Shown here piece by piece: positions 1 through 9,739 of a stretch of DNA of 64,000 bases; the first letter of the stretch is position 1, and each line of letters begins with the position of its first letter. The notes beneath the pieces were generated by a model. That model saw only the letters and a program-made list of their open reading frames with translations, did not search any database and had not been told where the DNA came from. Position numbers and translations under genes: made by a program. The stretch is from Glaciecola sp. 33A (GTDB lineage Bacteria; Pseudomonadota; Gammaproteobacteria; Enterobacterales; Alteromonadaceae): the NCBI RefSeq assembly GCF_002836745.1, contig NZ_PJAR01000044.1, positions 186,001 through 250,000 of the forward strand. The letters are read 5' to 3'.

Positions 1-288
1 AATAGCAATCAGTTTTACTTTTTAGTTGTTGACAGATATCAGTTTCTTAAATGCCTGTGTACTAATTCATTTATTTTAATCTGAGAAAACAATTGTGACA
101 GTTTTTTGAGCGCTTTTTGGGATATAATCAATGAGTTGGCATAATTTGTTGGTGGTAACAAAATCAATGATTTTTATAGGTCATAAAAGAGATAACATTA
201 AAATCAAACTAAAAATTCTAATTCAGAGTAAAAAGGGCGACTATATTTTATTATGTGGATTCAAAAGAGAACAAAATGACGATATGCA
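1..288. other. AT-rich intergenic leader, no gene recognised
   Basis: No convincing reading frame. A TTGACA hexamer lies at 29-34 but has no good -10 at the usual distance. The segment presumably carries the promoter of the MATE-uvrB pair. I found no CTGT-N8-ACAG LexA box, although uvrB is SOS-controlled in E. coli. Confidence 0.4.
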
Positions 289-1674
289 GTGACCAATAAT
301 ACAACTCATCGAGACATGCTCAACGGCGATATTGCGCAAACATTAAAAAGTATGACCATTCCAATGATCGTCGGAATGTTAATGTTGATGACCTTCAGTA
401 TTGTTGATACGTTTTTTGTTAGTATGTTAGGCACAGTGCAATTAGCCGCTATTAGTTTCACCTTTCCAGTCACGTTTACCGTCATTAGTTTAAATATCGG
501 TTTAGGAATCGGTACCTCAGCGATTATTGGCAAGTATATTGGATCAGGCAATACCCAGCATGCAAAAGCATTGGCGACGGGCGCACTTATGTTGTCGGTG
601 TTGCTAGTTGGCATCTTTGCCGTGGTTGGAATTTTAAGTATTGAGTTTATATTTACACTAATGGGGGCAGATGCCAGCCTAATGCCATTTATTAAGGCAT
701 ACATGGTTCCGTGGTATTTAGCTGGTATCTTCCTTGCCATTCCGATGGTCGGTAATTCGGTATTAAGAGCCTTCGGTGATACTAAAACGCCCAGCATTAT
801 TATGGCAACAGGAGGTGGAATCAATGTCATATTGGATCCCATTTTAATATTTGGTTGGGGACCAATTCCAGCGCTAGGAATTCAAGGTGCAGCCATCGCC
901 ACAGCAATAGCATGGGCAGTATGTGTCGTTTGGATACTCTATCTACTGGCAGTCAAAAGACAATTGATTGAATCGCGAATACTCAGGTGGGCAGAATTTA
1001 CCGTCGCAGCAAAAGGCGTATTAAAAATCGGACTACCAGCCGCAGGTGCAAACATGCTTACCCCAATCGCTGGCGGCGTGCTGACCGCCGTCGTTGCTTC
1101 TTATGGTACAGAGGCTGTTGCTGCCTGGGGCGTAGGAAACCGATTAGAATCCATCGCTAGTATTCTTGTGTTGGCCTTATCAATGTCTTTACCTCCCTTT
1201 ATTAGCCAAAATTATGGTGCGAATAAATTATCTCGTATTAAAACTGCGTTTAATATAGCCGCCAAATTTGTGGTTGTCTGGCAGCTTATTGTTTTTGCAG
1301 TATTGGCAATATGTTCAAGTTACATTGCACAAATATTCGCAGAGGAAGCAAGTGTTGCGCGAGATATCAGTTTATTTCTCTGCATTGTACCTCTTGGCTA
1401 TGGCCTGCAAGGAATCATTATTTTGGTCAATTCATCTTTTAATGCGATGCATAAGCCCATGTCAGCATTAGTACTAAGTATCCTGAGGTTATTCGCGTTT
1501 TATGTACCAATAGCGTCGTTAGGCAGTTACTTAAATGGCTTAGAAGGTCTATTTTGGGGTTGTGTTATTGCCAACGTTTTGACGTCTGTTTTGGCATATG
1601 CATGGTTTAATCGAAATTTGAAAAATGAAATGGCGTTACACGTATCAATGCCAGTGTTTGGAAGTGAAAAATGA
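289..1674 (+). CDS. MATE family multidrug/toxin efflux transporter
   Basis: Inner-membrane cation-coupled antiporter of the MATE family, expected to export drugs or metabolites. The 461-residue protein is hydrophobic almost throughout, consistent with the 12 membrane helices and about 450-460 residue length of the family. The first half carries the typical start ([16 protein letters not shown], near residue 12) followed by a long first helix. The GTG at 289 is taken as start; an ATG at 316 would remove only nine residues and is also possible. The stop overlaps the uvrB start as ATGA, so the two are probably cotranscribed and translationally coupled. The substrate cannot be told from sequence. 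Confidence 0.88.
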   Translation: MTNNTTHRDMLNGDIAQTLKSMTIPMIVGMLMLMTFSIVDTFFVSMLGTVQLAAISFTFPVTFTVISLNIGLGIGTSAIIGKYIGSGNTQHAKALATGALMLSVLLVGIFAVVGILSIEFIFTLMGADASLMPFIKAYMVPWYLAGIFLAIPMVGNSVLRAFGDTKTPSIIMATGGGINVILDPILIFGWGPIPALGIQGAAIATAIAWAVCVVWILYLLAVKRQLIESRILRWAEFTVAAKGVLKIGLPAAGANMLTPIAGGVLTAVVASYGTEAVAAWGVGNRLESIASILVLALSMSLPPFISQNYGANKLSRIKTAFNIAAKFVVVWQLIVFAVLAICSSYIAQIFAEEASVARDISLFLCIVPLGYGLQGIIILVNSSFNAMHKPMSALVLSILRLFAFYVPIASLGSYLNGLEGLFWGCVIANVLTSVLAYAWFNRNLKNEMALHVSMPVFGSEK

Positions 1675-3686
1675 GTAAAGCTTTTACCCTAAAATCAAGC
1701 TATAAACCAGCTGGAGATCAACCCACTGCTATAGCCTCTCTTGTAGAAGGTTTGCAGTCTGGTTTAGCCAAACAAGTACTTTTGGGGGTTACGGGTTCTG
1801 GTAAAACGTTCACCATGGCCAATGTGATCTCGCAAGTACAAAGACCTACGTTGATAATGGCGCATAATAAAACACTTGCCGCGCAGTTATACGGTGAAAT
1901 GAAAGAGTTTTTTCCGAACAATGCGGTTGAGTATTTCGTGTCCTACTATGATTATTATCAACCCGAAGCATATGTGCCTAGTACCGACACGTTTATAGAA
2001 AAAGACGCGTCGATTAATGATCACATAGAACAAATGCGGTTGTCGGCGACAAAATCACTGATGGAGCGTCGTGATGTTATCATTATTGCATCTGTGTCAG
2101 CTATTTATGGTTTGGGTGATCCTAAAAGTTATATGAAAATGCTGCTGCATTTTCGTCAGGGCGATATCATGGATCAACGCGATATCTTAAGACGACTCGC
2201 TGAGCTTCAATATAAACGCAATGATATCGCTTTTGAACGCGGTAGTTTTAGAGTGCGCGGAGATGTCATTGATATATTTCCCGCAGACTCTGAAAAACAA
2301 GCGATTAGGATCCAGTTGTTTGACGATGAAATTGAAAAAATTAGCTTATTCGATCCCCTCACTGGTGCTGTAGACAAAAATGTTGTTCGCGTTACGGTTT
2401 ATCCAAAAACACATTATGTTACGCCACGCGAAAAAATTGTAGCGGCGATAGATAAAATTAAAGAAGAGCTAAAGGAGCGACGCGCAAATCTAAAAGCGAA
2501 TCATAAATTGATTGAAGAGCAGCGACTAAGTCAACGTACTCAATTCGATATAGAAATGATGTTGGAATTAGGTTATTGCTCGGGTATAGAGAATTACAGT
2601 CGTTATTTGTCTGGCAAAGCACCGGGAGAGCCGCCACCGACCTTGTTAGATTATTTTCCTAAAGATGGCTTGATATTTATTGATGAATCTCACGTTACAG
2701 TATCGCAAATTGGAGCGATGTATAAAGGTGATCGCTCGAGAAAAGAAACACTGGTTGAATTTGGCTTTCGATTGCCATCGGCGATGGATAATAGGCCGTT
2801 GAAATTTGAAGAGTTCGAGCATATCTCACCACAAACAATTTATGTATCAGCGACACCAGGTAATTTTGAGTTGGAAAAGTGCCATGGCGATATTGTAGAG
2901 CAAGTCGTTCGACCAACAGGCTTAATTGATCCGCCTATAGAAATTCGCCCCGTAGGGACTCAGGTGGATGATGTTCTCTCTGAAATTGCCTTAAGAGTTG
3001 CCGTAAATGAACGTGTTCTTATCACCACCTTAACAAAGCGGATGGCGGAGGATTTAAGTGAATATCTGAGTGAGCATGGCGTTAAGGTTCGATATCTTCA
3101 CTCTGACATAGATACTGTAGAACGTATCGAAATTATTCGCGACCTACGTCTGGGTAAATTTGACGTTTTAGTCGGCATTAATCTATTGCGTGAGGGTCTA
3201 GATATGCCCGAAGTGTCTTTAGTTGCCATACTTGATGCAGACAAAGAGGGATTTTTGAGAGCAGATAAATCACTTATTCAAACCATGGGACGGGCCGCTC
3301 GTCATATCAATGGGAAGGCAATTTTATATGCAGATCGGATAACTGGTTCGATGCAACGGGCTATGGATGAGACCGACCGCAGACGTGCAAAGCAGGTTGC
3401 GTATAATGAAAAACATGGTATTACGCCGCATTCATTAAATAAGCCTATTACTGATATTATGGACCTCGGTGACACTAATCACCCTGCATCCGGTAAAGTA
3501 AGAATGCGTAAAATTGCAGAGAAAGAAAAAACTTACAAAGCGATGAATGTAACCCAACTAATGGGGAAAGTGGTTGAGGTGGAAAAACAAATGTTCGAAT
3601 CGGCTAGGGATTTAGAGTTTGAAAAAGCAGCCTCATTAAGAGATGAGGTTGAGATACTACGATCTGAAATTCTAAAACTGTCGTGA
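1671..3686 (+). CDS. uvrB: Excinuclease ABC subunit B (UvrB)
   Basis: Damage-verifying helicase-like subunit of UvrABC nucleotide excision repair in the cytoplasm. At 671 residues it matches the usual 670-675. Visible features are the Walker A GVTGSGKT (about 39-46), the beta-hairpin region [12 protein letters not shown] (about 93-104) that inserts between strands, the Walker B-like FIDESH (about 337), helicase motif VI with QTMGRAARH, and a C-terminal UVR domain (last about 40 residues) that contacts UvrC. The start overlaps the stop of the MATE gene by 4 bases. No LexA box was found near it or upstream of the MATE gene, so SOS control is not evident. Confidence 0.98.
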   Translation: MSKAFTLKSSYKPAGDQPTAIASLVEGLQSGLAKQVLLGVTGSGKTFTMANVISQVQRPTLIMAHNKTLAAQLYGEMKEFFPNNAVEYFVSYYDYYQPEAYVPSTDTFIEKDASINDHIEQMRLSATKSLMERRDVIIIASVSAIYGLGDPKSYMKMLLHFRQGDIMDQRDILRRLAELQYKRNDIAFERGSFRVRGDVIDIFPADSEKQAIRIQLFDDEIEKISLFDPLTGAVDKNVVRVTVYPKTHYVTPREKIVAAIDKIKEELKERRANLKANHKLIEEQRLSQRTQFDIEMMLELGYCSGIENYSRYLSGKAPGEPPPTLLDYFPKDGLIFIDESHVTVSQIGAMYKGDRSRKETLVEFGFRLPSAMDNRPLKFEEFEHISPQTIYVSATPGNFELEKCHGDIVEQVVRPTGLIDPPIEIRPVGTQVDDVLSEIALRVAVNERVLITTLTKRMAEDLSEYLSEHGVKVRYLHSDIDTVERIEIIRDLRLGKFDVLVGINLLREGLDMPEVSLVAILDADKEGFLRADKSLIQTMGRAARHINGKAILYADRITGSMQRAMDETDRRRAKQVAYNEKHGITPHSLNKPITDIMDLGDTNHPASGKVRMRKIAEKEKTYKAMNVTQLMGKVVEVEKQMFESARDLEFEKAASLRDEVEILRSEILKLS

Positions 3687-4215
3687 AAGAAAATTGTTCA
3701 GTCAAATGTTGCTGGCTGGGCTGTCTGGCAACATAATTGAGGATGTACCAAAGCGTCAAATCTGATTAGAATGAGTAACCGAACCCAGCTACGCATTAAG
3801 TAGCTTGAAAGGTAAACCGTTTAATGTATTGTATTTATCGTTAACAAAGTTAGCGTAAACAAGGGATATGCAATCGATACAGTTGTATATGTTCAGAACG
3901 TTAAATAAGCGTCATGCAAAAAATGATGTTTTGTGATTATCACATGCTTACAAGAAACATTGTCGGTGTATCGGTACTATCAAGGATGGCAGGGAGTTTT
4001 GCGAATCAACGCTACTCATTTATGAATAAATATGAGCAAATTAGACTGTCGCTCATGAGCTGATTTTTCTTACATTTATACGATATTTATATGGGCCGTG
4101 AAAGTCTAAAGTTAAAAAGTTATACAAATCAATAACAAATTGATTGTAAAACTGAAAGACTTTGCATAACATGTTGAAAAGTAGTATGGGCAAACATACC
4201 TAATGCGGTGGATAT
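3687..4215. other. Intergenic region between uvrB and LysR gene
   Basis: About 530 bases without a supported gene. A 6-bp stem TGTTGC/GCAACA lies shortly after uvrB but lacks a T tract, so it is only a weak terminator candidate. A 10-bp palindrome GCTCATGAGC lies at 4051-4060 followed by a short T run, and an imperfect inverted repeat CTCATTTAT/ATAAATATGAG lies just before it. These could be LysR operator elements, but nothing more can be said. Confidence 0.35.
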
Positions 4216-5145
4216 ATGTTAAATCGTTTACAAGAATCTGATATTAAATTGTTGCGTGTGTTTTATGCGGTTGCATCTTGCAACGGCTTTACTGCTGCGG
4301 AGCCTGTGCTTAGAATGCAGCGGCCTAACATTAGTGCCGCGATTAAGAAATTGGAAGAAAGACTCGACCTTGTTTTGTGCCACCGCGGTCGGGGTGGATT
4401 TCAAATGACTAAAGAAGGTGAAGTTGTTTTTCAAGAAACCAAGCGTATCTTCAACGCATTCGATAATTTTGTATTTAACTTAAAAAGTTTACATGATGAC
4501 TATAGCGGTCATATCACTTTGGTATTGATGGCTGGTTTAGCTACATCAATGCAATTAGCGGTGAGTAAAGCGGTTAAGAGTACAATGAAAAAATTTGACG
4601 ACATTCATGTCAACATTCAAACCCGTTTATACAATGAGGTTGAACATGTTGCGCTTTCGGGCGAATGTCATTTGGTATTATCTACCTACGATATGGTTAA
4701 GCCCGAGTCGGTTACCTTCCATTCGACAGGCGTGCAGTGCAAGGGACGTTTATACTGCTCACCAACCCATACCTTAGCGAAATATCGCGAAGCGGACGCA
4801 CTACCTGACAATGTTAGAATTGAAGATTTTCCTGCCATCGGTATGTCTGGTTTGTCATCAGTCAATTACATTAGTGGTGAAAAAAGACTCGCTATTCAGA
4901 CATTCTCAGACTCATACGACGTTTGCATGGCTGCCGTCATGACTGGAGAATATGTTGGTTTGTTGCCGGATTACATCGCCAAAGAACAAGGCGCAGCTAC
5001 TGGTCTTGTGCCAATTTGTAAGGGGTCATTATTTGAATTTAGTCATGAGTTATTCGTGATGAATGGAAAAAATACAAGACTTAACCCCGTGTTAAGGCAT
5101 TGTATTAAGGAACTAGAATATTTTGTGTTTGAAAGTCAGAAATAG
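4216..5145 (+). CDS. LysR family transcriptional regulator
   Basis: DNA-binding regulator with an N-terminal winged helix-turn-helix (residues about 10-70) and a C-terminal effector-binding domain of the periplasmic-binding type II fold (about 95-300). The 309-residue length is typical. The HTH shows the family pattern AAEPVLRMQRPNISAAIKKL and a following LxLCHRGRGGFQMT. The ATG at 4216 is preceded by GGTGG. It is flanked upstream by a long spacer and downstream by convergent queC across a strong hairpin, so it is a single-gene unit. LysR genes often regulate a divergent neighbour, but none is divergent here; the target and inducer are unknown. Confidence 0.92.
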   Translation: MLNRLQESDIKLLRVFYAVASCNGFTAAEPVLRMQRPNISAAIKKLEERLDLVLCHRGRGGFQMTKEGEVVFQETKRIFNAFDNFVFNLKSLHDDYSGHITLVLMAGLATSMQLAVSKAVKSTMKKFDDIHVNIQTRLYNEVEHVALSGECHLVLSTYDMVKPESVTFHSTGVQCKGRLYCSPTHTLAKYREADALPDNVRIEDFPAIGMSGLSSVNYISGEKRLAIQTFSDSYDVCMAAVMTGEYVGLLPDYIAKEQGAATGLVPICKGSLFEFSHELFVMNGKNTRLNPVLRHCIKELEYFVFESQK

Positions 5146-5174
5146 TTAACGGTCACAGCAGCGTTTGATAATGA

Positions 5175-5212
5175 AAATACCTCCGCTAGTGAAAACGCTA
5201 ACAGAGGTATTT
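5175..5212. terminator. Bidirectional terminator between LysR gene and queC
   Basis: Arms AAATACCTCCGCTAGTG (5175-5191) and CGCTAACAGAGGTATTT (5196-5212) form a 17-bp stem with two G-T pairs and an AAAA loop. It lies 30 bases after the LysR stop and directly abuts the queC stop on the minus strand, so it probably serves both convergent genes. Confidence 0.75.
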
Positions 5213-5872
5213 CTAGTTTTGATAGTCAATAGGGTCAATTGTATTGTTTTCAGAGAATGCTTCTAGTCTCTCTTGGCAAGCACCGCATCTGCCGCATGCC
5301 TTCTCTTGACCGTTGTAGCAAGTCCAAGTGTCATTATAGTCCAAGTTCATTACCAAGCCTTCCCTAAGAATATCTGTTTTACTAGCAGCCAAATAGGGAG
5401 CTCTTACTTCAACCGCCTGATAGTTTGCAATTTTGCATACGTCATTCATGGCATCAACGAACTCAGTTCTGCAATCAGGGTAAATGGCATGGTCACCTGA
5501 GTGAGCGCCAAAATACACCGCCTCTGCTTCGATAGAAACCGCATAACCTACCGCCATCGACAACATAATCATGTTGCGATTTGGCACGACGGTGGTTTTC
5601 ATACTCTCTTCTTGGTAGTGCCCCTCGGGAACATCAATATCATCAGTAAGCGCAGAACCTCCGATAAGCTGATTTATTGAGCTAATGTCCACCACTTTAT
5701 GCTCAATATCGTGTTGCTCACAAACTTTTTTTGCGAAAAGTAATTCTTTACTGTGTCTTTGTCCATAGTTGAAAGATACCGCATGCACATCATATCCCTG
5801 CTGCATGGCTTTGTTGAGCACAGTATATGAATCCATACCGCCTGAATAGATGACGACGACTTTCGCTGACAT
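5213..5872 (-). CDS. queC: 7-cyano-7-deazaguanine synthase (QueC)
   Basis: Converts 7-carboxy-7-deazaguanine to preQ0 with ATP and ammonia, a step in queuosine tRNA modification. The 219-residue protein has the PP-loop SGGMDS (residues 10-15) near the N-terminus and a C-terminal zinc cluster with spaced cysteines ([16 protein letters not shown]), both diagnostic of QueC. It is transcribed divergently from queE, the enzyme of the preceding step, across about 90 bases that must contain both promoters. No preQ1 riboswitch is apparent in that gap. Length and motifs look intact. Confidence 0.97.
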   Translation of the reverse strand: MSAKVVVIYSGGMDSYTVLNKAMQQGYDVHAVSFNYGQRHSKELLFAKKVCEQHDIEHKVVDISSINQLIGGSALTDDIDVPEGHYQEESMKTTVVPNRNMIMLSMAVGYAVSIEAEAVYFGAHSGDHAIYPDCRTEFVDAMNDVCKIANYQAVEVRAPYLAASKTDILREGLVMNLDYNDTWTCYNGQEKACGRCGACQERLEAFSENNTIDPIDYQN

Positions 5873-5961
5873 TTGTTATTCTCCTTTAAAAAAACGGTGC
5901 TGATTCTAAGCGATCCCTGCTAAAATCCCAACTGTAATTTAATAAGTAATAGGGTGTTATT

Positions 5962-6636
5962 GTGAAAAACTTGAAAGTAAACGAAGTATTTGAGTCACTT
6001 CAAGGCGAAGGCTCGTTTACTGGAGTGCCGTCGATTTTCGTGAGACTCCAAGGTTGTCCTGTTGGCTGCTCTTGGTGCGACACAAAACACACGTGGGAAA
6101 TCAGCTTAGAAGCAGAAACGACGCCAGACACTATAATGCAACAAAGTGAAGACTCTTCACAGTGGTTTTCTGCAAATGAGTGCTCATTATTCGCGCTTTT
6201 TGACAAACAAGGATATGTCGCAAAACACATTGTTTTGACCGGCGGTGAGCCTTGTATGTATGACTTAACTGAGTTCACCAAACAAGCACACAATAAAGGA
6301 TTTTCTACCCAAATAGAAACAAGTGGGACATTTGAAATCCTCACCAGTAAGGATACATGGGTTACTGTCTCGCCAAAGATAAATATGCAAGGTGGCTATA
6401 AGATGCGAGATGACGCATTGGCAAGAGCGAATGAAATAAAACATCCTATCGCTATGCAAAAACATATAGATGAGCTAGATTCATTGTTAGCATCTATGGA
6501 CCAAAATATGTTGCCGCTAATTTATTTACAACCCATTAGTCAGCAAAAACGAGCTACAGATTTAGCTGTCAAAACGTGTATTGAACGCAATTGGCGACTT
6601 TCACTACAAATGCATAAGTTTATCGGCTTAGAATAG
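5962..6636 (+). CDS. queE: 7-carboxy-7-deazaguanine synthase (QueE), radical SAM
   Basis: Radical SAM enzyme that converts 6-carboxy-tetrahydropterin to 7-carboxy-7-deazaguanine for queuosine synthesis. The 224-residue protein carries the cluster-binding CPVGCSWC (a CX3CX2C motif, about residues 32-39) and the glycine-rich TGGEPC (about 94-99) that contacts S-adenosylmethionine. The LQGCPVGC context is typical of QueE. The start is a GTG at 5962, preceded by AGGGTG. It is divergent from queC, its pathway partner. The gene appears complete. Confidence 0.96.
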   Translation: MKNLKVNEVFESLQGEGSFTGVPSIFVRLQGCPVGCSWCDTKHTWEISLEAETTPDTIMQQSEDSSQWFSANECSLFALFDKQGYVAKHIVLTGGEPCMYDLTEFTKQAHNKGFSTQIETSGTFEILTSKDTWVTVSPKINMQGGYKMRDDALARANEIKHPIAMQKHIDELDSLLASMDQNMLPLIYLQPISQQKRATDLAVKTCIERNWRLSLQMHKFIGLE

Positions 6637-6681
6637 CCATTTCATTTTTAGGTATGACCATGGCACTTGATCGGAGAACCA

Positions 6682-6795
6682 ATGGATAAGTATATCGACG
6701 AGTACCAGTTTTTAAATGATACTGGTAAAACACCTCTAGCCTGTGATGTTGAGAAGACTCCCAAGATTATCGTGGTGGTCTTGAATGATAAATAG
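6682..6795 (+). CDS. Possible small ORF (37 residues), unrecognised
   Basis: An ATG at 6682 preceded by TCGGAGAACC (a usable ribosome site) opens a 37-codon frame whose end overlaps the start of the next gene by 11 bases. The product is hydrophilic and ends in a short hydrophobic stretch (KIIVVVLNDK). I recognise no family. The overlap would allow translational coupling with the downstream periplasmic protein, but it may be a chance frame. Confidence 0.25.
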   Translation: MDKYIDEYQFLNDTGKTPLACDVEKTPKIIVVVLNDK

Positions 6796-7720
6796 GCATT
6801 CAGTATTAACCCGCATGAAATGTATTTCTATGCGGCGTATTGCAAGCATAATGTTGATAATGGGACTCTCATCTTTTTGTGCAGTTGCGAACGCAGCAAC
6901 ATGGGTCGTTACTTATCCAGGCTCTTTATACGATGGTGATGAACGGCATAAATATCCAGAAGCACTTTTGCAATTAGCGCTTGAAAAAACTGGGGTGCGT
7001 TACAGAATGGTCGCCTCTCAACGGGTTAAATATCAATCCAAAGCGATTCGGAAGTTACGGGAGAATATTGAGGTTAATGTTGTTTGGAGTACGACGGACC
7101 GTCAACGTGAAGATGATCTACTTCCTATTCGTATACCTATTGCCAAGGGTTTAATTGGTTGGCGAGTGATGTTGACGCATAAAAATAAGCCGTTTTACAG
7201 TAAAGCGATGATTAGTTTAAGCGATCTACTGGTTTACGCCCCTGTTCAGGGTATTGATTGGCCGGATACTAAAATCCTGCAAGCTAATGGTTTTAACGTA
7301 TTAGGTGCTCAGAATCGGTCTGAAGCATCGAGTTTATTATCGCGCCAGCAAGCTGATTTTTACCCTCTGTCTGTTATCGAGGCGTTGACTGAATTGCGTC
7401 AGGAAGGAGCCGATCCAGATATTAGGTTGAAAGAGGGGATTGCTCTACAATATAGAGCTGCGATGTATTTTTTCGTCAATAAACGCAATGTCACTTTAGC
7501 TCGATTGATAGAAGTTGGCTTGGAACGAGCAATTGAAGATGGCAGCTTTGATGAATTGTTTTATGAATATCATGGCGACATGCTAGAGCAATTAGCATTA
7601 GATAAAATTACCTACTTTGAATTAGATAATCCACTTCTACCTATAAAAACACCTGTTTCTGAATCTAAGTATTGGTATACCCCCGGACAGTTTGAAGGCA
7701 AAAAAAAAGCGACTAATTAA
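6785..7720 (+). CDS. Periplasmic solute-binding-like protein
   Basis: 311-residue exported protein resembling the type II periplasmic-binding fold (amino-acid ABC transporter SBP_bac_3 class). A signal peptide is clear: a basic start followed by SIMLIMGLSSFCAVANA, with cleavage near residue 38. The mature part includes a long central stretch (DLLVYAPVQGIDWPDTKILQANG) compatible with the hinge and second lobe. No permease or ATPase lies beside it, so it may be a stand-alone sensor-type protein and not a transport component. The ATG at 6785 has GGTGG upstream; ATGs at 6815 and 6830 would give a shorter, more typical signal peptide. The ligand is unknown. Confidence 0.7.
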   Translation: MINRHSVLTRMKCISMRRIASIMLIMGLSSFCAVANAATWVVTYPGSLYDGDERHKYPEALLQLALEKTGVRYRMVASQRVKYQSKAIRKLRENIEVNVVWSTTDRQREDDLLPIRIPIAKGLIGWRVMLTHKNKPFYSKAMISLSDLLVYAPVQGIDWPDTKILQANGFNVLGAQNRSEASSLLSRQQADFYPLSVIEALTELRQEGADPDIRLKEGIALQYRAAMYFFVNKRNVTLARLIEVGLERAIEDGSFDELFYEYHGDMLEQLALDKITYFELDNPLLPIKTPVSESKYWYTPGQFEGKKKATN

Positions 7721-7729
7721 AGTCGCTTT
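7706..7729. terminator. Rho-independent terminator of asnB (minus), overlapping the upstream gene end
   Basis: AAAGCGACT (7706-7714) pairs with AGTCGCTTT (7721-7729). On the minus strand the stem is followed by a run of T, which makes it a good terminator for asnB. It overlaps the 3' end of the convergent solute-binding gene, whose own transcript may use the same stem with a weaker tail. Confidence 0.75.
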
Positions 7730-7757
7730 ACGCCTTCTATCATAGTGACCGTTGCAG

Positions 7758-9434
7758 TTAACCTTTAAACTCACCACTATGAATAGACTTCATTGAACGA
7801 CCAGAGGGGTCTGCTGAGGCTTTAAAGCTCTCATCCCACTCCAAAGCTTCCACTGTGCTGCAAGCGATTGATTTACCGCTTGGAACGCATTTAGCGGCAC
7901 TTTCCTGAGGGAAGTAGTCTTCAAAGATAGTGCGGTAGTAATAACCTTCTTTGGTATCCGGTGTATTGATCGGAAAACGGAATTGGGCTGTTGCTAACTG
8001 TTGGTCGGATACTTCAAGCGCAACAAACTCACGAATTGAGTCAATCCAAGAATAACCTACACCATCGCCAAATTGTTCTTTTTGACGCCATAACACTTCA
8101 GCTGGAAGATATGTTTCGTCATCAAAGGCCTTTCTCAGTATCCATTTTTCCATACGGCCATTAATACACATTTTATCTTGTGGATTTAGGCGCATAGCAA
8201 CATCCATGAAGTTTTTATCTAAGAAAGGTACGCGTGCTTCAACTCCCCAAGCAGAGGTTGATTTGTTTGCACGTGCGCAATCAAACAGGTGCAGACGATC
8301 AAGTTTACGCACTGTTTCTTCATGTAACTCTTTACTGTTAGGCGCTTTGTGGAAATATAAATAACCACCAAATATTTCATCAGCCCCTTCGCCAGACAAC
8401 ACCATTTTGATACCCATAGCTTTGATTTTTCTAGTCATCAAATACATTGGCGTAGCAGCACGTATAGTCGTTGTATCGTATGTTTCTAAATGATAAATAA
8501 CATCACGAATAGCATCAAGCCCTTCCTGAATGGTAAAATGAATTTCGTGATGCACGGTGCCAATCATAGTCGCTACTTTTTTAGCTGCAATTAAATCAGG
8601 TGCACCCTCAAGACCAACAGCAAATGAGTGCAATCGAGGCCACCAAGCATCGCTTTTGTCTTCGTCTTCAACACGTTTGGCAACATATCTGGCGGCGACA
8701 GCTGAGACTAATGATGAATCTAAACCGCCCGAAAGTAACACCGCATAAGGTACGTCTGACATCAGGTGTGACTTAACCGCCTTTTCAAATGCAACTTTTA
8801 AATCATCTAGGTTTGTTTCGTTGTCTTTAACATTTTCATATGACATCCAATCGCGTTCGTAATATTTAACCAGCTTGCCGTCGGTGCTGCTTAGATAATG
8901 CCCCGGTGGGAACTCCTGTACTGTCTTACAAACAGGCACAAGGGCTTTCATTTCTGAAGCAACATAAAAGTTGCCGAACTCATCAAAACCGGTATATAGC
9001 GGAATAATACCCATATGGTCCCGAGCGATGAGGTAGGTATTGTTCTCTTGGTCATAAAGCACAAAAGAAAACATACCTTCCAATTTGTCAATGAAACCCA
9101 CCCCCTCTTGCTGATACAGCGGAATAATGATTTCGCAATCTGATTTGGTTTGAAAGTCATACGGAGTAGCTAGCTTAGACGCTAAATCCTTATGATTATA
9201 AATTTCGCCATTAACGGCTAATACCTGATTACCATTATTACTGATTAGAGGCTGAGCGCCCGTGTCTACGTCAACAATTGCCAGTCTTTCATGGCATAAA
9301 ATCGTATTTTCATTATGCCAAATACCTGACCAGTCTGGGCCACGATGGCGTAATAATTTTGATAATTCGAGTGCTTGCGTGCGCAACTCTGACACATCAG
9401 TTTTGATATCAAGGATACCGAAAATACCACACAT
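7758..9434 (-). CDS. asnB: Asparagine synthetase B, glutamine-hydrolysing
   Basis: Makes asparagine from aspartate, ATP and glutamine in the cytoplasm. The protein begins MCGIFG, giving the catalytic Cys2 of the N-terminal class II glutaminase domain (residues 1 to about 190). The synthetase domain follows with the PP-loop LLSGGLDSSLVS (about 233-244) and the conserved LSGEGADEIFGGY (about 346-358). At 558 residues it matches the roughly 554-residue E. coli AsnB. It is a single-gene unit with a strong terminator downstream. The ATG start is fixed by the need for Cys at position 2. Confidence 0.98.
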   Translation of the reverse strand: MCGIFGILDIKTDVSELRTQALELSKLLRHRGPDWSGIWHNENTILCHERLAIVDVDTGAQPLISNNGNQVLAVNGEIYNHKDLASKLATPYDFQTKSDCEIIIPLYQQEGVGFIDKLEGMFSFVLYDQENNTYLIARDHMGIIPLYTGFDEFGNFYVASEMKALVPVCKTVQEFPPGHYLSSTDGKLVKYYERDWMSYENVKDNETNLDDLKVAFEKAVKSHLMSDVPYAVLLSGGLDSSLVSAVAARYVAKRVEDEDKSDAWWPRLHSFAVGLEGAPDLIAAKKVATMIGTVHHEIHFTIQEGLDAIRDVIYHLETYDTTTIRAATPMYLMTRKIKAMGIKMVLSGEGADEIFGGYLYFHKAPNSKELHEETVRKLDRLHLFDCARANKSTSAWGVEARVPFLDKNFMDVAMRLNPQDKMCINGRMEKWILRKAFDDETYLPAEVLWRQKEQFGDGVGYSWIDSIREFVALEVSDQQLATAQFRFPINTPDTKEGYYYRTIFEDYFPQESAAKCVPSGKSIACSTVEALEWDESFKASADPSGRSMKSIHSGEFKG

Positions 9435-9739
9435 AGGTTGTTTCGCCTTTTCTTGCTAGGTTATTGGATTGGGTTATCGTTTTCTGTCGATAATAAGGTA
9501 GGTATGTGGAACTTATGTTCGCTTTATTATTATTCAATTTACCTTGACGATGAATGTGCCATTTTGAGTAGAAAATGCAAGGGTTTTCTAGGAGAAAAGC
9601 ACAATTAGTTACTGTTATTACGATTATTACACAATTCGTAATTTAAATTGCAGTACAAGTTCATGCGATCTCAGCAAGTAACACTGACAAACAATAGCCT
9701 CAAAAGAGGCTATTTAGTTCATATCGTAAAATTTATTTA
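9435..9739. other. Intergenic: asnB promoter region and peptidase terminator
   Basis: About 300 AT-rich bases upstream of asnB and downstream of the M28 peptidase, both on the minus strand. The only clear element is the hairpin at 9693-9714. No coding frame is supported. Confidence 0.5.
9693..9714 (-). terminator. Terminator hairpin after the M28 peptidase gene
   Basis: Perfect 9-bp inverted repeat AATAGCCTC/GAGGCTATT around a four-base loop, 25 bases beyond the peptidase stop on the minus strand. The following T tract is short (GTTTGT), so termination may be moderate. Confidence 0.65.

Noticed and set aside
1-288. LexA box in front of the MATE-uvrB pair
   Set aside because: No CTGT-N8-ACAG match or close variant was found.
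306-842. 178-codon minus-strand frame inside the MATE gene
   Set aside because: It lies wholly antisense to a clear transporter gene and matches no family.
5873-5961. preQ1 riboswitch between queC and queE
   Set aside because: The gap is short and I could not find the pseudoknot pattern or conserved loop.
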